This document shows, piece by piece, positions 43,259 to 52,268 of a stretch of 64,000 nt of DNA (position 1 is the stretch's first letter; every line of letters begins with the position of its first letter). The notes under the pieces were generated by a model. The model ran no database searches. It was given only the letters and a program-made list of their open reading frames with translations, and was not told the DNA's origin. The stretch is from NCBI RefSeq assembly GCF_900101015.1, contig NZ_FNFZ01000014.1, positions 48,384-112,383 of the forward strand, read 5' to 3'. The DNA is from Sarcina sp. DSM 11001. GTDB taxonomy: Bacteria > Bacillota > Clostridia > Lachnospirales > Lachnospiraceae. The translations under genes were made by a program, and so were the position numbers.

Positions 43259-45061
43259 TCAATATCTGCGTTTCAGACAGTGCAGTCCGTACATGGCCGA
43301 ACCGGCCAGGGCCAGAGACAGACCTGTGCGGGCTGCAGAATGCTTCAGATACTTCATGATCTTTCCAAACTGATCATAATTTCCATTGTACCTGTAGGCA
43401 AGGAGAGGTTCGATCAGAACCCGGTTTTCCTTCTGCGGGTCAGAGACCATGCGGATCTCATCCCCGAGCAGCATGGTCTTTCTTTTTTTGTGTCTGTTCC
43501 CGACCTCATATTCTTCCCATGGATATTCCTCCGACCCGGGATTCCCGGACGCCGCGAAGCGGGCCCACATATCCTGGACGGTATCGGAGAGTTCTTTGTC
43601 CGCCTTTTTCCCTGTATAAATGGTTTCCTCAATATTGCCAAAGACATAGGCAAGTTCTACGGCATGACAGGCGCCGAAATGCGGGATGGCGGACCTTTTT
43701 GTCCAGTAATACATATAAGTCTTTCCGCCGTTTTCGGCATGGAAGGAGGCCTGTGCGATGGAGGGCACGCGGAAGACCAGTTCATTAAAGAATTCTGTGG
43801 CCCTGTGGGCGGCACTGCCTTTCTGAAGAGTCAAAAAAGCCTCTGCCAGGGTTCTGTCCTCTTTATTGAAGCTGTGGATGATGCTCCGGACCAAAAGCGG
43901 GGCCAGGCACCAGTACATGAGCCAGCTGCCCATCTCCCCGATCCAGTACCTGGTCTCATCCGCATTTGTACCGATGAGCATATCGATCCCGGCGCCTTTT
44001 CCTTCCCGATAAGCCTCATAGAGATCCTCCGGCAGGATGATCCCGTCACGCACAGGAAAAATGTTGTGGTCGTTGAGCTCTTCATTTATACTGCGGATCC
44101 GGTCTTCATCGATGGCCGCCAGGTCTTCCATACAGGACGCGCCGGTCTCCTCCAGGAGCCTGTCGGTTAGCGCCCGGGCCTCTTGCCTGCTGTAGGTAAA
44201 GGCGATCGAGCCGCTCTCTGCGATCACTCTTTTGAAAAGCCCTTTTGCGGAGTCGATCAGAGGCAGGAGGGAGACGCTGGATGCGCCCGCCGATTCTCCA
44301 AACAGGGTCACGTTTTCAGGATCTCCGCCAAAGCCGTGGATATTCCCGCGGATCCAGGTGAGGGCGCAGATCTGGTCGAGCAAGCCCAGGTTGCCGCTCT
44401 CCCTGTAGTCCTCCCCGCCCTTCACACCGGAAAAATCCATGAAACCAAAGAGGCCGATCCGGTAATTGATCGTGACCAGGACCACATTTCTCTGCCGGCT
44501 CACAAATTGATGGCCGTCGTACAGGGGGTCAGCCGTCCCGCCCCAGCCGTAGGATCCGCCGTGGATAAAAACCATGACAGGTTTCCCGGCGGAAAAGCTG
44601 TCTTTTGTATCTGTGGAAGGTCTTTCGGAAGAGAATCTTTCCTTCGTATCCGCGGAAGGTCTTCCGGCAGAAGATTTGTCCTCCTCATCCGGGATTGACC
44701 TCTTTTCCCCGGGACAGGTCCAGATATTCAGGGTCAGGCAGTCCTCCCCCTGCCTGTATAAAGAAGCTCTTTCCGAAGCCTCTTCTGTCTGGATGCAGGA
44801 TTTCCCGAAAAACCGCGCTTCGTAAACACCATCGTCCGGGACAGCCGGTTCCGGAGCCTTCCAGCGGCGGGTGCCCACAGGCGGTACTGCATAGGGAATG
44901 CCCTTGTAGGACCGGACACCGTCCTTCTCGGTCCCCACAAAAGTCCCGTTATGACACTTAACAGCGAGGGCAGTGTCATAGGGTTTCCCCGTCAGCACTC
45001 TGTTCACCCCGATGAGTTTCTGCATGCACTTCCTGTATTTTTCGATGTTGTAGACTGCCAT
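43259..45061 (-). CDS. Type-B carboxylesterase downstream of the NRPS
   Basis: 600-residue alpha/beta hydrolase of the cholinesterase/PnbA family. Triad: Ser257 (GESAGAS), Glu369 (NADETRYW), His466 (GACHAVELAYVFG); oxyanion FIHGGSY. Unusual: an insertion near residues 125-155 with repeated RPSADTKERFS-like units, and a C-terminal basic/hydrophobic tail (TGLSLALAGSAMYGLHCLKRRY) that could anchor it. GGAG precedes ATG. 67 bp after the NRPS stop on the same strand, so likely cotranscribed and possibly its product-release enzyme. Confidence 0.92.
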   Translation of the reverse strand: MAVYNIEKYRKCMQKLIGVNRVLTGKPYDTALAVKCHNGTFVGTEKDGVRSYKGIPYAVPPVGTRRWKAPEPAVPDDGVYEARFFGKSCIQTEEASERASLYRQGEDCLTLNIWTCPGEKRSIPDEEDKSSAGRPSADTKERFSSERPSTDTKDSFSAGKPVMVFIHGGSYGWGGTADPLYDGHQFVSRQRNVVLVTINYRIGLFGFMDFSGVKGGEDYRESGNLGLLDQICALTWIRGNIHGFGGDPENVTLFGESAGASSVSLLPLIDSAKGLFKRVIAESGSIAFTYSRQEARALTDRLLEETGASCMEDLAAIDEDRIRSINEELNDHNIFPVRDGIILPEDLYEAYREGKGAGIDMLIGTNADETRYWIGEMGSWLMYWCLAPLLVRSIIHSFNKEDRTLAEAFLTLQKGSAAHRATEFFNELVFRVPSIAQASFHAENGGKTYMYYWTKRSAIPHFGACHAVELAYVFGNIEETIYTGKKADKELSDTVQDMWARFAASGNPGSEEYPWEEYEVGNRHKKRKTMLLGDEIRMVSDPQKENRVLIEPLLAYRYNGNYDQFGKIMKYLKHSAARTGLSLALAGSAMYGLHCLKRRY

Positions 45062-45128
45062 GGAGTTTTCTCCTGTTTATCCTCTCCGCCAGCGCACCGG
45101 AGCAGCGGTCAGGACCTGGCCGCGGCAA

Positions 45129-48100
45129 TTATCTCTTTTTCCTGATCTTCGCGGAGAAACTCCTGAGAAGAGTTCCTCCTTCTCTGACCTTTTCCCTGAT
45201 CAGACCCGATCCGGGCAGAGCTTCGGATGTTTTTTTCACTGTTTCCCTGCCCCTGTGCAGACTTTCAGAGATGATTTTCCCATCGTGATCGCGGCGTCTG
45301 TCAGGTCCGTCAGAGATCCTCTCCCCTGCATTTCCCAGCCTGTGCGTCCCCTCCGAGATCTTTTCCCCGATCGTTCCCAGCTTCTGCCGCTCATCCGAGA
45401 TCCGTTCTCCGATAGCCTCTTTGAACACCTCTTTGATCACTTCTTTATGGATCCTGTGCGTGATCTCTTTGATCGTGAGATCCTCCTGCCCGTTGTGCTG
45501 CGCAATCAGCTGCGCCGTACCGGCGAAGATTCGCGAGAATTTCTCAATGCTCTTTTCGTTGTACCAGCTGGCGGAGAAGTCGATCATGAGCTGCAGACCG
45601 TCTGCTCCATCCAGTACCTCCATGTCCAGGATCGTCTGGGAAGCGGCCTGATTCTGACGCACATCGACGACTTCGATCCCCGCGTCCTCCAGAGACTCCG
45701 TGTCGCGCAGGTCCTGCTGGTACAGCAGATAGGCGCTTTCCCCGGTCGCCACTTCTCCGTGGATATCCACATAGGGATAACAGCTGTGCTCGATCCCCTT
45801 CCTCACCTGGTCCTGCACATCCGAAAAGACATCCCTGATCGTTCTATCCGGCCGGAACCTGATCCCCACCGGCAGCTCCCGGAACAGAAGCCCGACGGAG
45901 GACATGTATTCGATGCTTTCCCGGCCGTTATAATTCCAGGAGATCTTGATGTCATTGCACTTGTTGTAGATGGAGATGGCCAGCGCTGCGACGGTGATAA
46001 AGAACTCATTGCGGCTGATGCGGTAGGACTTCTCGATCTCCTGCATCTGTGACTGTTCGATCTCCAGTTCCGCAAAGATCTCCCCCATCTCGTTGCTTCT
46101 GGATTTGTGGTCAATAAAAGGATACTCCGACCACTCGATCCCGTCATACCGGTCTTCAAAGTATTTCCGGCTCTCCTTATAAAAATCCGTGTGGATGACG
46201 TTTTCGCGGTCCTGCAGCATCAGATAATAATAGTCCCGGTTCAGCGGCTGGCCCGTGAACGCCTTTTCAACACTGTCCATAAATACCTTAAAGGATGTGC
46301 CGTCAAAAAGTGAATGATGGACGTCAAAGAAGAAATAACCCGCCTTCTCTGTCTCAAAGATCCTGCAGCGGAACATACGGCCGCCTATGATCTTAAAGGG
46401 ATAGACAAGGGTGTCCTTTACATATTTCAGTTCGAATTCTGTCAGGTGCTCCACGTGGAGTTCTTCAAAGATCTCCGGCGAATATTTCTGCATCAGCACG
46501 CCGTCCTCATTCCAGTAGTAGGTCGTCAGGAGCGCCGGGTGGGCCATGATGACCTCTTTCATGACGGCACAGGCCTTTTCCATGTCGTAGATCTCTTTAT
46601 CGAGCTTCATCATCGTGAACAGGTTGTACATCGTCGAGAAAGGGGTATACAGCTGATAGTTCACCATGTAGGTCTGCTCCGCCGTCAGGGGATGGGCCTG
46701 GGCGATGGATTCCGCGTTCCGTTCATCGGCGGATTTTCCGCCGGTTTCCTCAATCTTTTTATCATAGAGCTCCGCGATCTTTTCAGGGGTCCTGCCCACA
46801 AAGACCTGCGAAGAAGTCAGGTTCGGAAGATCACACTCGGTGATCAGCGAGATGGCGGAAAGGGAATCTCCTCCCAGTTCATAAAAATCATCGTGGATGC
46901 CGACCTGTTCCAGACCAAGTGCCTTTACAAAAGCTTCACAGAGCTTTTTCTGGGTCTCCGTCTCAGGCGCCGCATAATCGCTTTGAAAGCTCCCCGATTC
47001 CGGCCGGGGAAGGGCTTTCCGGTCCAACTTGCCGTTGGTCTTCAGGGGGATCTCGTCAATTTTAACAAAATAGGCCGGGATCATATAGTAGGGGAGCCTT
47101 TTGCCCATCTCACGGCGGACCTGATCGGCGTCAAAGGAGACGTCCTGCTTATAATAGGCGCACAAAAAGCTCTTGCCCCCCTCATCAAATCCCCTGACAG
47201 CAGCCCAGTCCAGTCCCAGCACTGCTTTAAAGGCCGCTTCGATCTCTGCGGGCTCGATCCTGTTCCCGTTGATCTTGATCATGTCGTCTCTGCGCCCCAG
47301 GATAACGTAATTGCCCGATCCATCTTTTTTCGCCAGGTCTCCCGAATGGAAATATCCGTCTACAAAGGCTGCCTTCGTCTGTTCCGGCAGGTTGATGTAT
47401 CCCCGCACATAGGGATCCTCAAAACACATCTCTCCGATCTCGCCATCCGCCGCTTCTGTCCCGTCCTCTTTGAGCAGGAAAATCTTTGTATCCACCTCAG
47501 GGTGTCCGACCGGGCAGGTGCTGTAGGACCTGTCGATCCTGAAGAACCCCACAGCGAAACCGCTCTCGGAGCAGGCGTAGATATTGATCAGGTCCAGCCC
47601 TTCGACGTAGACATTGTTGGCCGGCTCGCTCCCCACAAACAGCATCCGGAGGAAGGGCGTCTTTTTGCCCCCGAGCATCCGCACATAGGAGGGGGTGAGG
47701 AAGGTGGCCGTGATCTTTTTGGTGATAAAGAGCCTTGCCAGGGCAGCCGTGTTTTTGATGGTCTCGTAGGACGCGATATAGTTTTTTGCCCGGAATTTGC
47801 TCAGGGCGGCGAGGATCACAATGATGGAAGCCACAAAGTTCAAAGGAGAAAGTGTGGCGGCACTGTCCTTACCTGAAATTATTTCCCGGCCGTCCTCACG
47901 GATCGACAGGACCGCTCTCTCCAGGTTTCCATACTCATGCAGGACTCCCTTGGGATTTCCCGTCGTTCCGGACGTATAGACAGCAAAAGCCGCGTCATGG
48001 GGATCCGCCTGGACATGCCCCTCCAGAGGTTCCATACACATCACGTCCTCCCAGTCTTCCGCGTTGAGCTCCGTCTTACAGCCGCAGTCCTCCCGGATAA

Positions 48101-48386
48101 ACCGGATCCTTTCCGCCGGATAGGTGTCTTCGACCAGCACCCAGGCGGCGCCTGCTTTCCAGACCCCGATCATAGCAATGACCGGGAGAACACCGCGGGG
48201 CAGGTTGATCAGGACGAAATCCTCTTTCCCGATCCCCTCCTGCTTCAGCCAGGCATAGACCCTGCCGGACATCTCATCCAGCTGGTGATAGGTGATTCCC
48301 TTTGTATAAACCTCATCAAAAAGGATCGGAGCAAGAGGATCCCTCTGCGTAAACTCTTCAAGGCGATCCAGTATCGTATCTGCCAT
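45129..48386 (-). CDS. Nonribosomal peptide synthetase, A-T-C order, no thioesterase
   Basis: 1085 residues. Adenylation domain 1-480: YTSGTTGNPKG (137-147), VILGRRDDMIKING, NGKLDRKALP. Carrier domain with phosphopantetheine Ser508 (LGGDSLS). Condensation domain about 570-985 with HHSLFDG (690-696). No TE or reductase. The tail (about 985-1085) consists of six imperfect 14-residue units starting IGERISDERQKLGT. By eye the Asp that binds the alpha-amino group of amino acids (SFDAS in standard A domains) is Val here (NFVAS), so the substrate may not be an alpha-amino acid. AGGAG precedes ATG. Confidence 0.9.
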   Translation of the reverse strand: MADTILDRLEEFTQRDPLAPILFDEVYTKGITYHQLDEMSGRVYAWLKQEGIGKEDFVLINLPRGVLPVIAMIGVWKAGAAWVLVEDTYPAERIRFIREDCGCKTELNAEDWEDVMCMEPLEGHVQADPHDAAFAVYTSGTTGNPKGVLHEYGNLERAVLSIREDGREIISGKDSAATLSPLNFVASIIVILAALSKFRAKNYIASYETIKNTAALARLFITKKITATFLTPSYVRMLGGKKTPFLRMLFVGSEPANNVYVEGLDLINIYACSESGFAVGFFRIDRSYSTCPVGHPEVDTKIFLLKEDGTEAADGEIGEMCFEDPYVRGYINLPEQTKAAFVDGYFHSGDLAKKDGSGNYVILGRRDDMIKINGNRIEPAEIEAAFKAVLGLDWAAVRGFDEGGKSFLCAYYKQDVSFDADQVRREMGKRLPYYMIPAYFVKIDEIPLKTNGKLDRKALPRPESGSFQSDYAAPETETQKKLCEAFVKALGLEQVGIHDDFYELGGDSLSAISLITECDLPNLTSSQVFVGRTPEKIAELYDKKIEETGGKSADERNAESIAQAHPLTAEQTYMVNYQLYTPFSTMYNLFTMMKLDKEIYDMEKACAVMKEVIMAHPALLTTYYWNEDGVLMQKYSPEIFEELHVEHLTEFELKYVKDTLVYPFKIIGGRMFRCRIFETEKAGYFFFDVHHSLFDGTSFKVFMDSVEKAFTGQPLNRDYYYLMLQDRENVIHTDFYKESRKYFEDRYDGIEWSEYPFIDHKSRSNEMGEIFAELEIEQSQMQEIEKSYRISRNEFFITVAALAISIYNKCNDIKISWNYNGRESIEYMSSVGLLFRELPVGIRFRPDRTIRDVFSDVQDQVRKGIEHSCYPYVDIHGEVATGESAYLLYQQDLRDTESLEDAGIEVVDVRQNQAASQTILDMEVLDGADGLQLMIDFSASWYNEKSIEKFSRIFAGTAQLIAQHNGQEDLTIKEITHRIHKEVIKEVFKEAIGERISDERQKLGTIGEKISEGTHRLGNAGERISDGPDRRRDHDGKIISESLHRGRETVKKTSEALPGSGLIREKVREGGTLLRSFSAKIRKKR

Positions 48387-48694
48387 ATTCTTTTCTCCTG
48401 TTTCATTCGTTATAAAGCCAAAGCTGTAGTCTTTTGTATATAGACATTATCTAACTTCTTCTTTTATTCGACAACTTTTTTTCGCAAATTGCCGGTTATT
48501 ATCGTTACTTGAGGTTACTAGCCAAACCCTGACCAGGGCCTGACCATATAACTGTTTGAGCCATTGACCGGAACCAGGAGAACGCTCTGAGTCTCCGCCC
48601 ACAGATTTTTATGCAATGGAAAAAGCCCCCGAAAAGGGGCTTTTCCTGAAAGATAAAGGTTTCTCACTTTGAAACGATCTGCTGATTTTATCGT
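48387..48694. other. Intergenic region, NRPS start to GH32 end
   Basis: About 300 bp. Contains an AT-rich stretch next to the NRPS start (its promoter should be here), a CCCTGACCAGGG core like that near 3380, and the GH32 terminator (48618-48646). No gene. Confidence 0.55.
48618..48646 (-). terminator. Terminator after the GH32 gene
   Basis: Stem with GGAAAA(A)GCCCC / GGGGCTTTTCC, loop CGAAAA, and a T-run on the minus strand about 50 nt past the GH32 stop. Confidence 0.82.
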
Positions 48695-50185
48695 TTATGA
48701 TTCCAGGGAATACAAGGTGATATCCATCTCCGCTTCTCCAGTCGCGCAGAAGGAAATTCCGTCCGCATCAGGCTCCGTGAATATAGCGGCGGTCATCACT
48801 TTGGCTCCGTCTTCAGCGAACACTTCAACGCTGTATCGATCCAGGATGACACGGATCCGGAGCTCCTGCTGCGCGTCCTCGATGAAACAGCTGCACTCAT
48901 GCATGAGCGCCCGCCTTGTCCCTGAAAACCGCCGGTCGAGCGTCAGAAGAGATTCTGCCGGACGATAGCTCAGAGAAGTATGCCATTGGTCTTTCTCCGC
49001 GAAGTGAATCTCGAATTTTTCGTAACTCTGCTCCCGTCCTTTGGGTCTCACCCGGATCTCCAGGTCAGCCGCGCGGCCGCAGACTCCCGGCAGGGTCATC
49101 CGGTCTGATACCGGAATGCCGCGGTACTGCGTATTTCCGCGTCTGAGCAGCTCCAGTTCCCTGACCGGTCTCTGGCAGAGGCGTCCCCCGCGCAGAAAGA
49201 GCTCTCTGGGCAGGGTCATCTGTCCCGCCCAGGGCGAATCCGGCTCCCGAATCGTGATATCGTCCCAGTTCTGCATCCACCCGATCAGGACGCGTCTCCC
49301 GTCCGGTGTGAGAACGGTCTGCGCCGCGTAAAAATCGATCCCGTAATCCAGGGGCTGATCCGCTGTTTCAGGAAACTGTCCCGGTTTCCCGCCTTCCTCT
49401 CCGATCAGGCAGATCGTTGTGTCCCCGGCAGGATATTTTCCTTCCACAGGAAGCATATCCATCGGGCTGACGATCAGGATCCACCGGCCGTCCATGCAGA
49501 AAAAATCCGGACATTCCCACATAGTGCCGAAACGATAATTGTTTTTGATCAGTATCTTTTCAAATTCCCATCGAAACCCGTCCGGGCTCTTGTAAAGCAG
49601 GACCTGACCGCTCCCGTCTTCCGCACGGTTTGCCATGACACAGCGAAACGTCCCGTCTTCCCACGGGATCATCTTCGGATCACGGAAATCCGCGCGGCTG
49701 GCACCTTCCGGCATATCTTTCCCATCGATCACCGGATTCTGCGGGAGCTTGTCAAAATCGACTCCGCTTCCAATCGCCAGACACTGGGTCTGTGTTGTCT
49801 CAATCTGCCCGTCCGCCTCTTTTTCTTTCCGCACACCGGTATACATCAACAGGAGTCTTCCATCCGCAAGCTCAATTGAACTCCCTGAAAAACAGCCGTC
49901 GCGGTCATATTCCTGATCGGGCGCCAGCGCAGCCGGCAGATATTCCCAGTTCAGCAGGTCTTTGCTGACGGCATGCCCCCAGTGCATGGGCCCCCACCGG
50001 GACGCAAAAGGAAAATACTGATAAAAAAGATGATATGCTCCCCGGTAATAAATAAACCCGTTCGGATCATTCATCCACCCATTACAGGCAGTAAGATGAA
50101 AACACGGGCGCACTGGCCCGGTCAGTTTTTCCCCCTGTTTTTCTTCGAGCCGGGCATTGGATAGTTTTTCACTGATGTATTTCAT
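48695..50185 (-). CDS. GH32 beta-fructosidase (sucrose/fructan hydrolase)
   Basis: 496 residues, no signal peptide: cytoplasmic cleavage of sucrose, sucrose-6-phosphate or imported fructo-oligosaccharides. Nucleophile Asp40 in GWMNDPNG, RDP (168-170), acid Glu224 in MWECPDFF, then the C-terminal beta-sandwich (SVEVFAEDGAKVM). Start follows a GAGG-type site. Last gene of a minus-strand operon with binding protein and two ABC permeases, so fructo-oligosaccharides or sucrose brought in unphosphorylated are the likely substrate. Confidence 0.95.
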   Translation of the reverse strand: MKYISEKLSNARLEEKQGEKLTGPVRPCFHLTACNGWMNDPNGFIYYRGAYHLFYQYFPFASRWGPMHWGHAVSKDLLNWEYLPAALAPDQEYDRDGCFSGSSIELADGRLLLMYTGVRKEKEADGQIETTQTQCLAIGSGVDFDKLPQNPVIDGKDMPEGASRADFRDPKMIPWEDGTFRCVMANRAEDGSGQVLLYKSPDGFRWEFEKILIKNNYRFGTMWECPDFFCMDGRWILIVSPMDMLPVEGKYPAGDTTICLIGEEGGKPGQFPETADQPLDYGIDFYAAQTVLTPDGRRVLIGWMQNWDDITIREPDSPWAGQMTLPRELFLRGGRLCQRPVRELELLRRGNTQYRGIPVSDRMTLPGVCGRAADLEIRVRPKGREQSYEKFEIHFAEKDQWHTSLSYRPAESLLTLDRRFSGTRRALMHECSCFIEDAQQELRIRVILDRYSVEVFAEDGAKVMTAAIFTEPDADGISFCATGEAEMDITLYSLES

Positions 50186-50234
50186 TATGCTGATCCTCGC
50201 CTCCTGTGCCGGAATGTTTTACCTGACGGCTTAT

Positions 50235-50268
50235 AGATTCGCCCCCGCCATACAGCGAGGGCGAATCT
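50235..50268. other. Hairpin between permease and GH32 genes
   Basis: Outer 10-bp stem AGATTCGCCC / GGGCGAATCT with a further GC pair set inside. No T-run. It lies in the 237-bp gap and may adjust expression of GH32 relative to the transporter genes. Confidence 0.55.
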
Positions 50269-50345
50269 GTCATTTAAAATCATTCAGTATATCGATACAG
50301 TGTTTTTAAGCCTTTTAAAGAAGCGGGAGGGCTTTTCATTGAGTT

Positions 50346-50367
50346 CCAGACTCGCGAGCGAGTCTGG
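50346..50367. repeat. Shared stem-loop, copy B
   Basis: CCAGACTCGC-GA-GCGAGTCTGG, nearly the same as the leader hairpin at 14661-14682 (shared core AGACTCGC/GCGAGTCT). Both are intergenic. Confidence 0.6.
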
Positions 50368-50422
50368 CACATCGGGTACTGTATACCCACCGGGGTATCA
50401 TCCAGCACGCCGGGTCTGCCGT

Positions 50423-51286
50423 TTAGCCCTTGACTGCTCCGGAAGTAACACCTTCGACGATGTACTTCTGCAGGAATACATACAGGATCAGGATCGGCAG
50501 CATAGCAAGCAGCAGGGCTGCCATGACAAGGCCGATATCCGTCGAGTAGGTTCCATAGAAGGCCTGGGTCGCGATCGGGATCGTATAGAGATTCTTCTTG
50601 GTCAGAACAAGGCTGGGCAGCAGGTAATCGTTCCAGAAAGCCATAGCGTCGATGATGGCCACCGTCGCGATCGTAGGCTTTAACAGAGGGAATACGATCT
50701 TCCAGAAGGTCTGCCAGCGGGTACATCCGTCAATGTAAGCGGCCTCTTCCAGTTCCAGCGGGATATTGGTATGGATCGCGCCATGGAACATGAAGGTTGC
50801 CATAGATACCGAAAATCCGACATGCATCAGGATCAGCGTCAGCCTGTGATTCAGGACACCCAGAGTTCCGCCGTAAACCGAAACCAGAGGCACCATGAGA
50901 ACCTGGAAGGGAATGACCATGGAGGCGACCATGGCTGCGAACAGCAGGGCGCAGGCCTTCCATTTCTGGTTGCGGACGATGACAAAGGATGCCATGGCGG
51001 AGATAATGATCGTCAGGATCGTAGCACTGATGGTAATGATCGCGGAGTTCGCGAAGACAAGCCAGAAATTCATCTTTTTCATGGCTTCAGGAAAGTTCTT
51101 CGTCGTAAAACCATGCTCACCGACCAATGCCAGCGGATTCGATGTGATGTCGCCCTTTGTCTTGAAAACATTGATGATCACCAGTATAAAGGGGGCGACA
51201 AAACAAAGGAACAGCACCAGGAGTACGATCCACATGACCACATGCATGATCTTTTTCTTTCTCGCGGCTTTTTCATTCTGTGTCAT
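50423..51286 (-). CDS. Sugar ABC transporter permease, MalG type
   Basis: 287 residues, six membrane segments, EAA loop EEAAYIDGCTRWQTFWKIVFPL that contacts the ATPase. Start overlaps the stop of the other permease by 4 nt. Works with the binding protein at 52269 to import a sugar, probably sucrose or fructo-oligosaccharide given GH32 next door. No ATP-binding gene in the operon. Confidence 0.94.
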   Translation of the reverse strand: MTQNEKAARKKKIMHVVMWIVLLVLFLCFVAPFILVIINVFKTKGDITSNPLALVGEHGFTTKNFPEAMKKMNFWLVFANSAIITISATILTIIISAMASFVIVRNQKWKACALLFAAMVASMVIPFQVLMVPLVSVYGGTLGVLNHRLTLILMHVGFSVSMATFMFHGAIHTNIPLELEEAAYIDGCTRWQTFWKIVFPLLKPTIATVAIIDAMAFWNDYLLPSLVLTKKNLYTIPIATQAFYGTYSTDIGLVMAALLLAMLPILILYVFLQKYIVEGVTSGAVKG

Positions 51287-52161
51287 GCTGCCACCTCCCC
51301 TTTCTTACCGATGTAGACCTGGGTGACGCCGACAATTGCACAGACCACGAACAGAATCAGAGCTTCAGCCTGGCCCAGGCCGTATTTTTTATAGGTAAAT
51401 GCTGTGTTGTAGACATGCATGGCCGCCATGACGGAGGTATTGTAGGGCTCACCTTTTGTCAGGGACAGGTTCACATCGTACACAACGAAGCATCTCGTGA
51501 TGCTCAGGAAGATGCACTGCACAAAAGAAGATCTCATAAGCGGAATCGTGACGTTCCACATTGCCTGAGAAGGTGTGCACCCGTCGATCATGGCAGCCTC
51601 TTTGAGGGAATCCGACACGCTCATAAAACCGGCCACATAGATCAGCATCATATAACCGGCAAACTGCCAGACCGAAACGAGGATCAGGCAGAACATTGCT
51701 CCGTTTGTTGTCGACAAAAGAGACGGTGCCGTTCCGCCTTTGATAGCGGAGGCAAGCGCGACGAAAGCGCGGTTAAAGACAAATTTCCAGATGTAACCAA
51801 GGACGATACCGCCGATCAGGTTCGGAACGAAGAAACCCGCGCGGAAGAAATTCTGTCCCTTGACACCGCTGGTCACGAGATAAGCCAGGAAAAACGCTAC
51901 AACGTTGATCAGGACGACCGCGAAAATAGAATAGATCGCTGTGCGGCCCAGCGCCTGCCAGTAAGCAACGTCCTTAAACGCCTCCGCGTAGTTTGCCAGT
52001 CCGACAAAAGGTTTTGTTTTGGCAATACCGTCCCAGCTTGTCAGGGTGAGGTAAATACCATAGATAAACGGAATGATCACGACAGCACAGAACAGGACAG
52101 TCGCGATACCGGCGAACATCAGAAACTGCTGTGCCTTATAAGATGATGTATTTCGTTTCAT
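51283..52161 (-). CDS. Sugar ABC transporter permease, MalF type
   Basis: 292 residues with six membrane helices; EAA motif EAAMIDGCTPSQAMWNVTIPL. Lies 107 bp after the binding-protein gene and overlaps the second permease by 4 nt, indicating translational coupling. Confidence 0.94.
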   Translation of the reverse strand: MKRNTSSYKAQQFLMFAGIATVLFCAVVIIPFIYGIYLTLTSWDGIAKTKPFVGLANYAEAFKDVAYWQALGRTAIYSIFAVVLINVVAFFLAYLVTSGVKGQNFFRAGFFVPNLIGGIVLGYIWKFVFNRAFVALASAIKGGTAPSLLSTTNGAMFCLILVSVWQFAGYMMLIYVAGFMSVSDSLKEAAMIDGCTPSQAMWNVTIPLMRSSFVQCIFLSITRCFVVYDVNLSLTKGEPYNTSVMAAMHVYNTAFTYKKYGLGQAEALILFVVCAIVGVTQVYIGKKGEVAA

Positions 52162-52268
52162 TCATTCTCCCCTTTCCAGGACATGTGAATGCCGGCATAC
52201 GCCAGGCATGCTGTCTCTGCCGGCATTCACACCTGTAATTTGTTTTTTCCTGTTTTTCCAGGGAAATA

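Noticed and set aside
46314..47876. 520-codon plus-strand ORF opposite the NRPS
   Set aside because: Antisense to conserved A and C domain motifs; no ribosome site or family.
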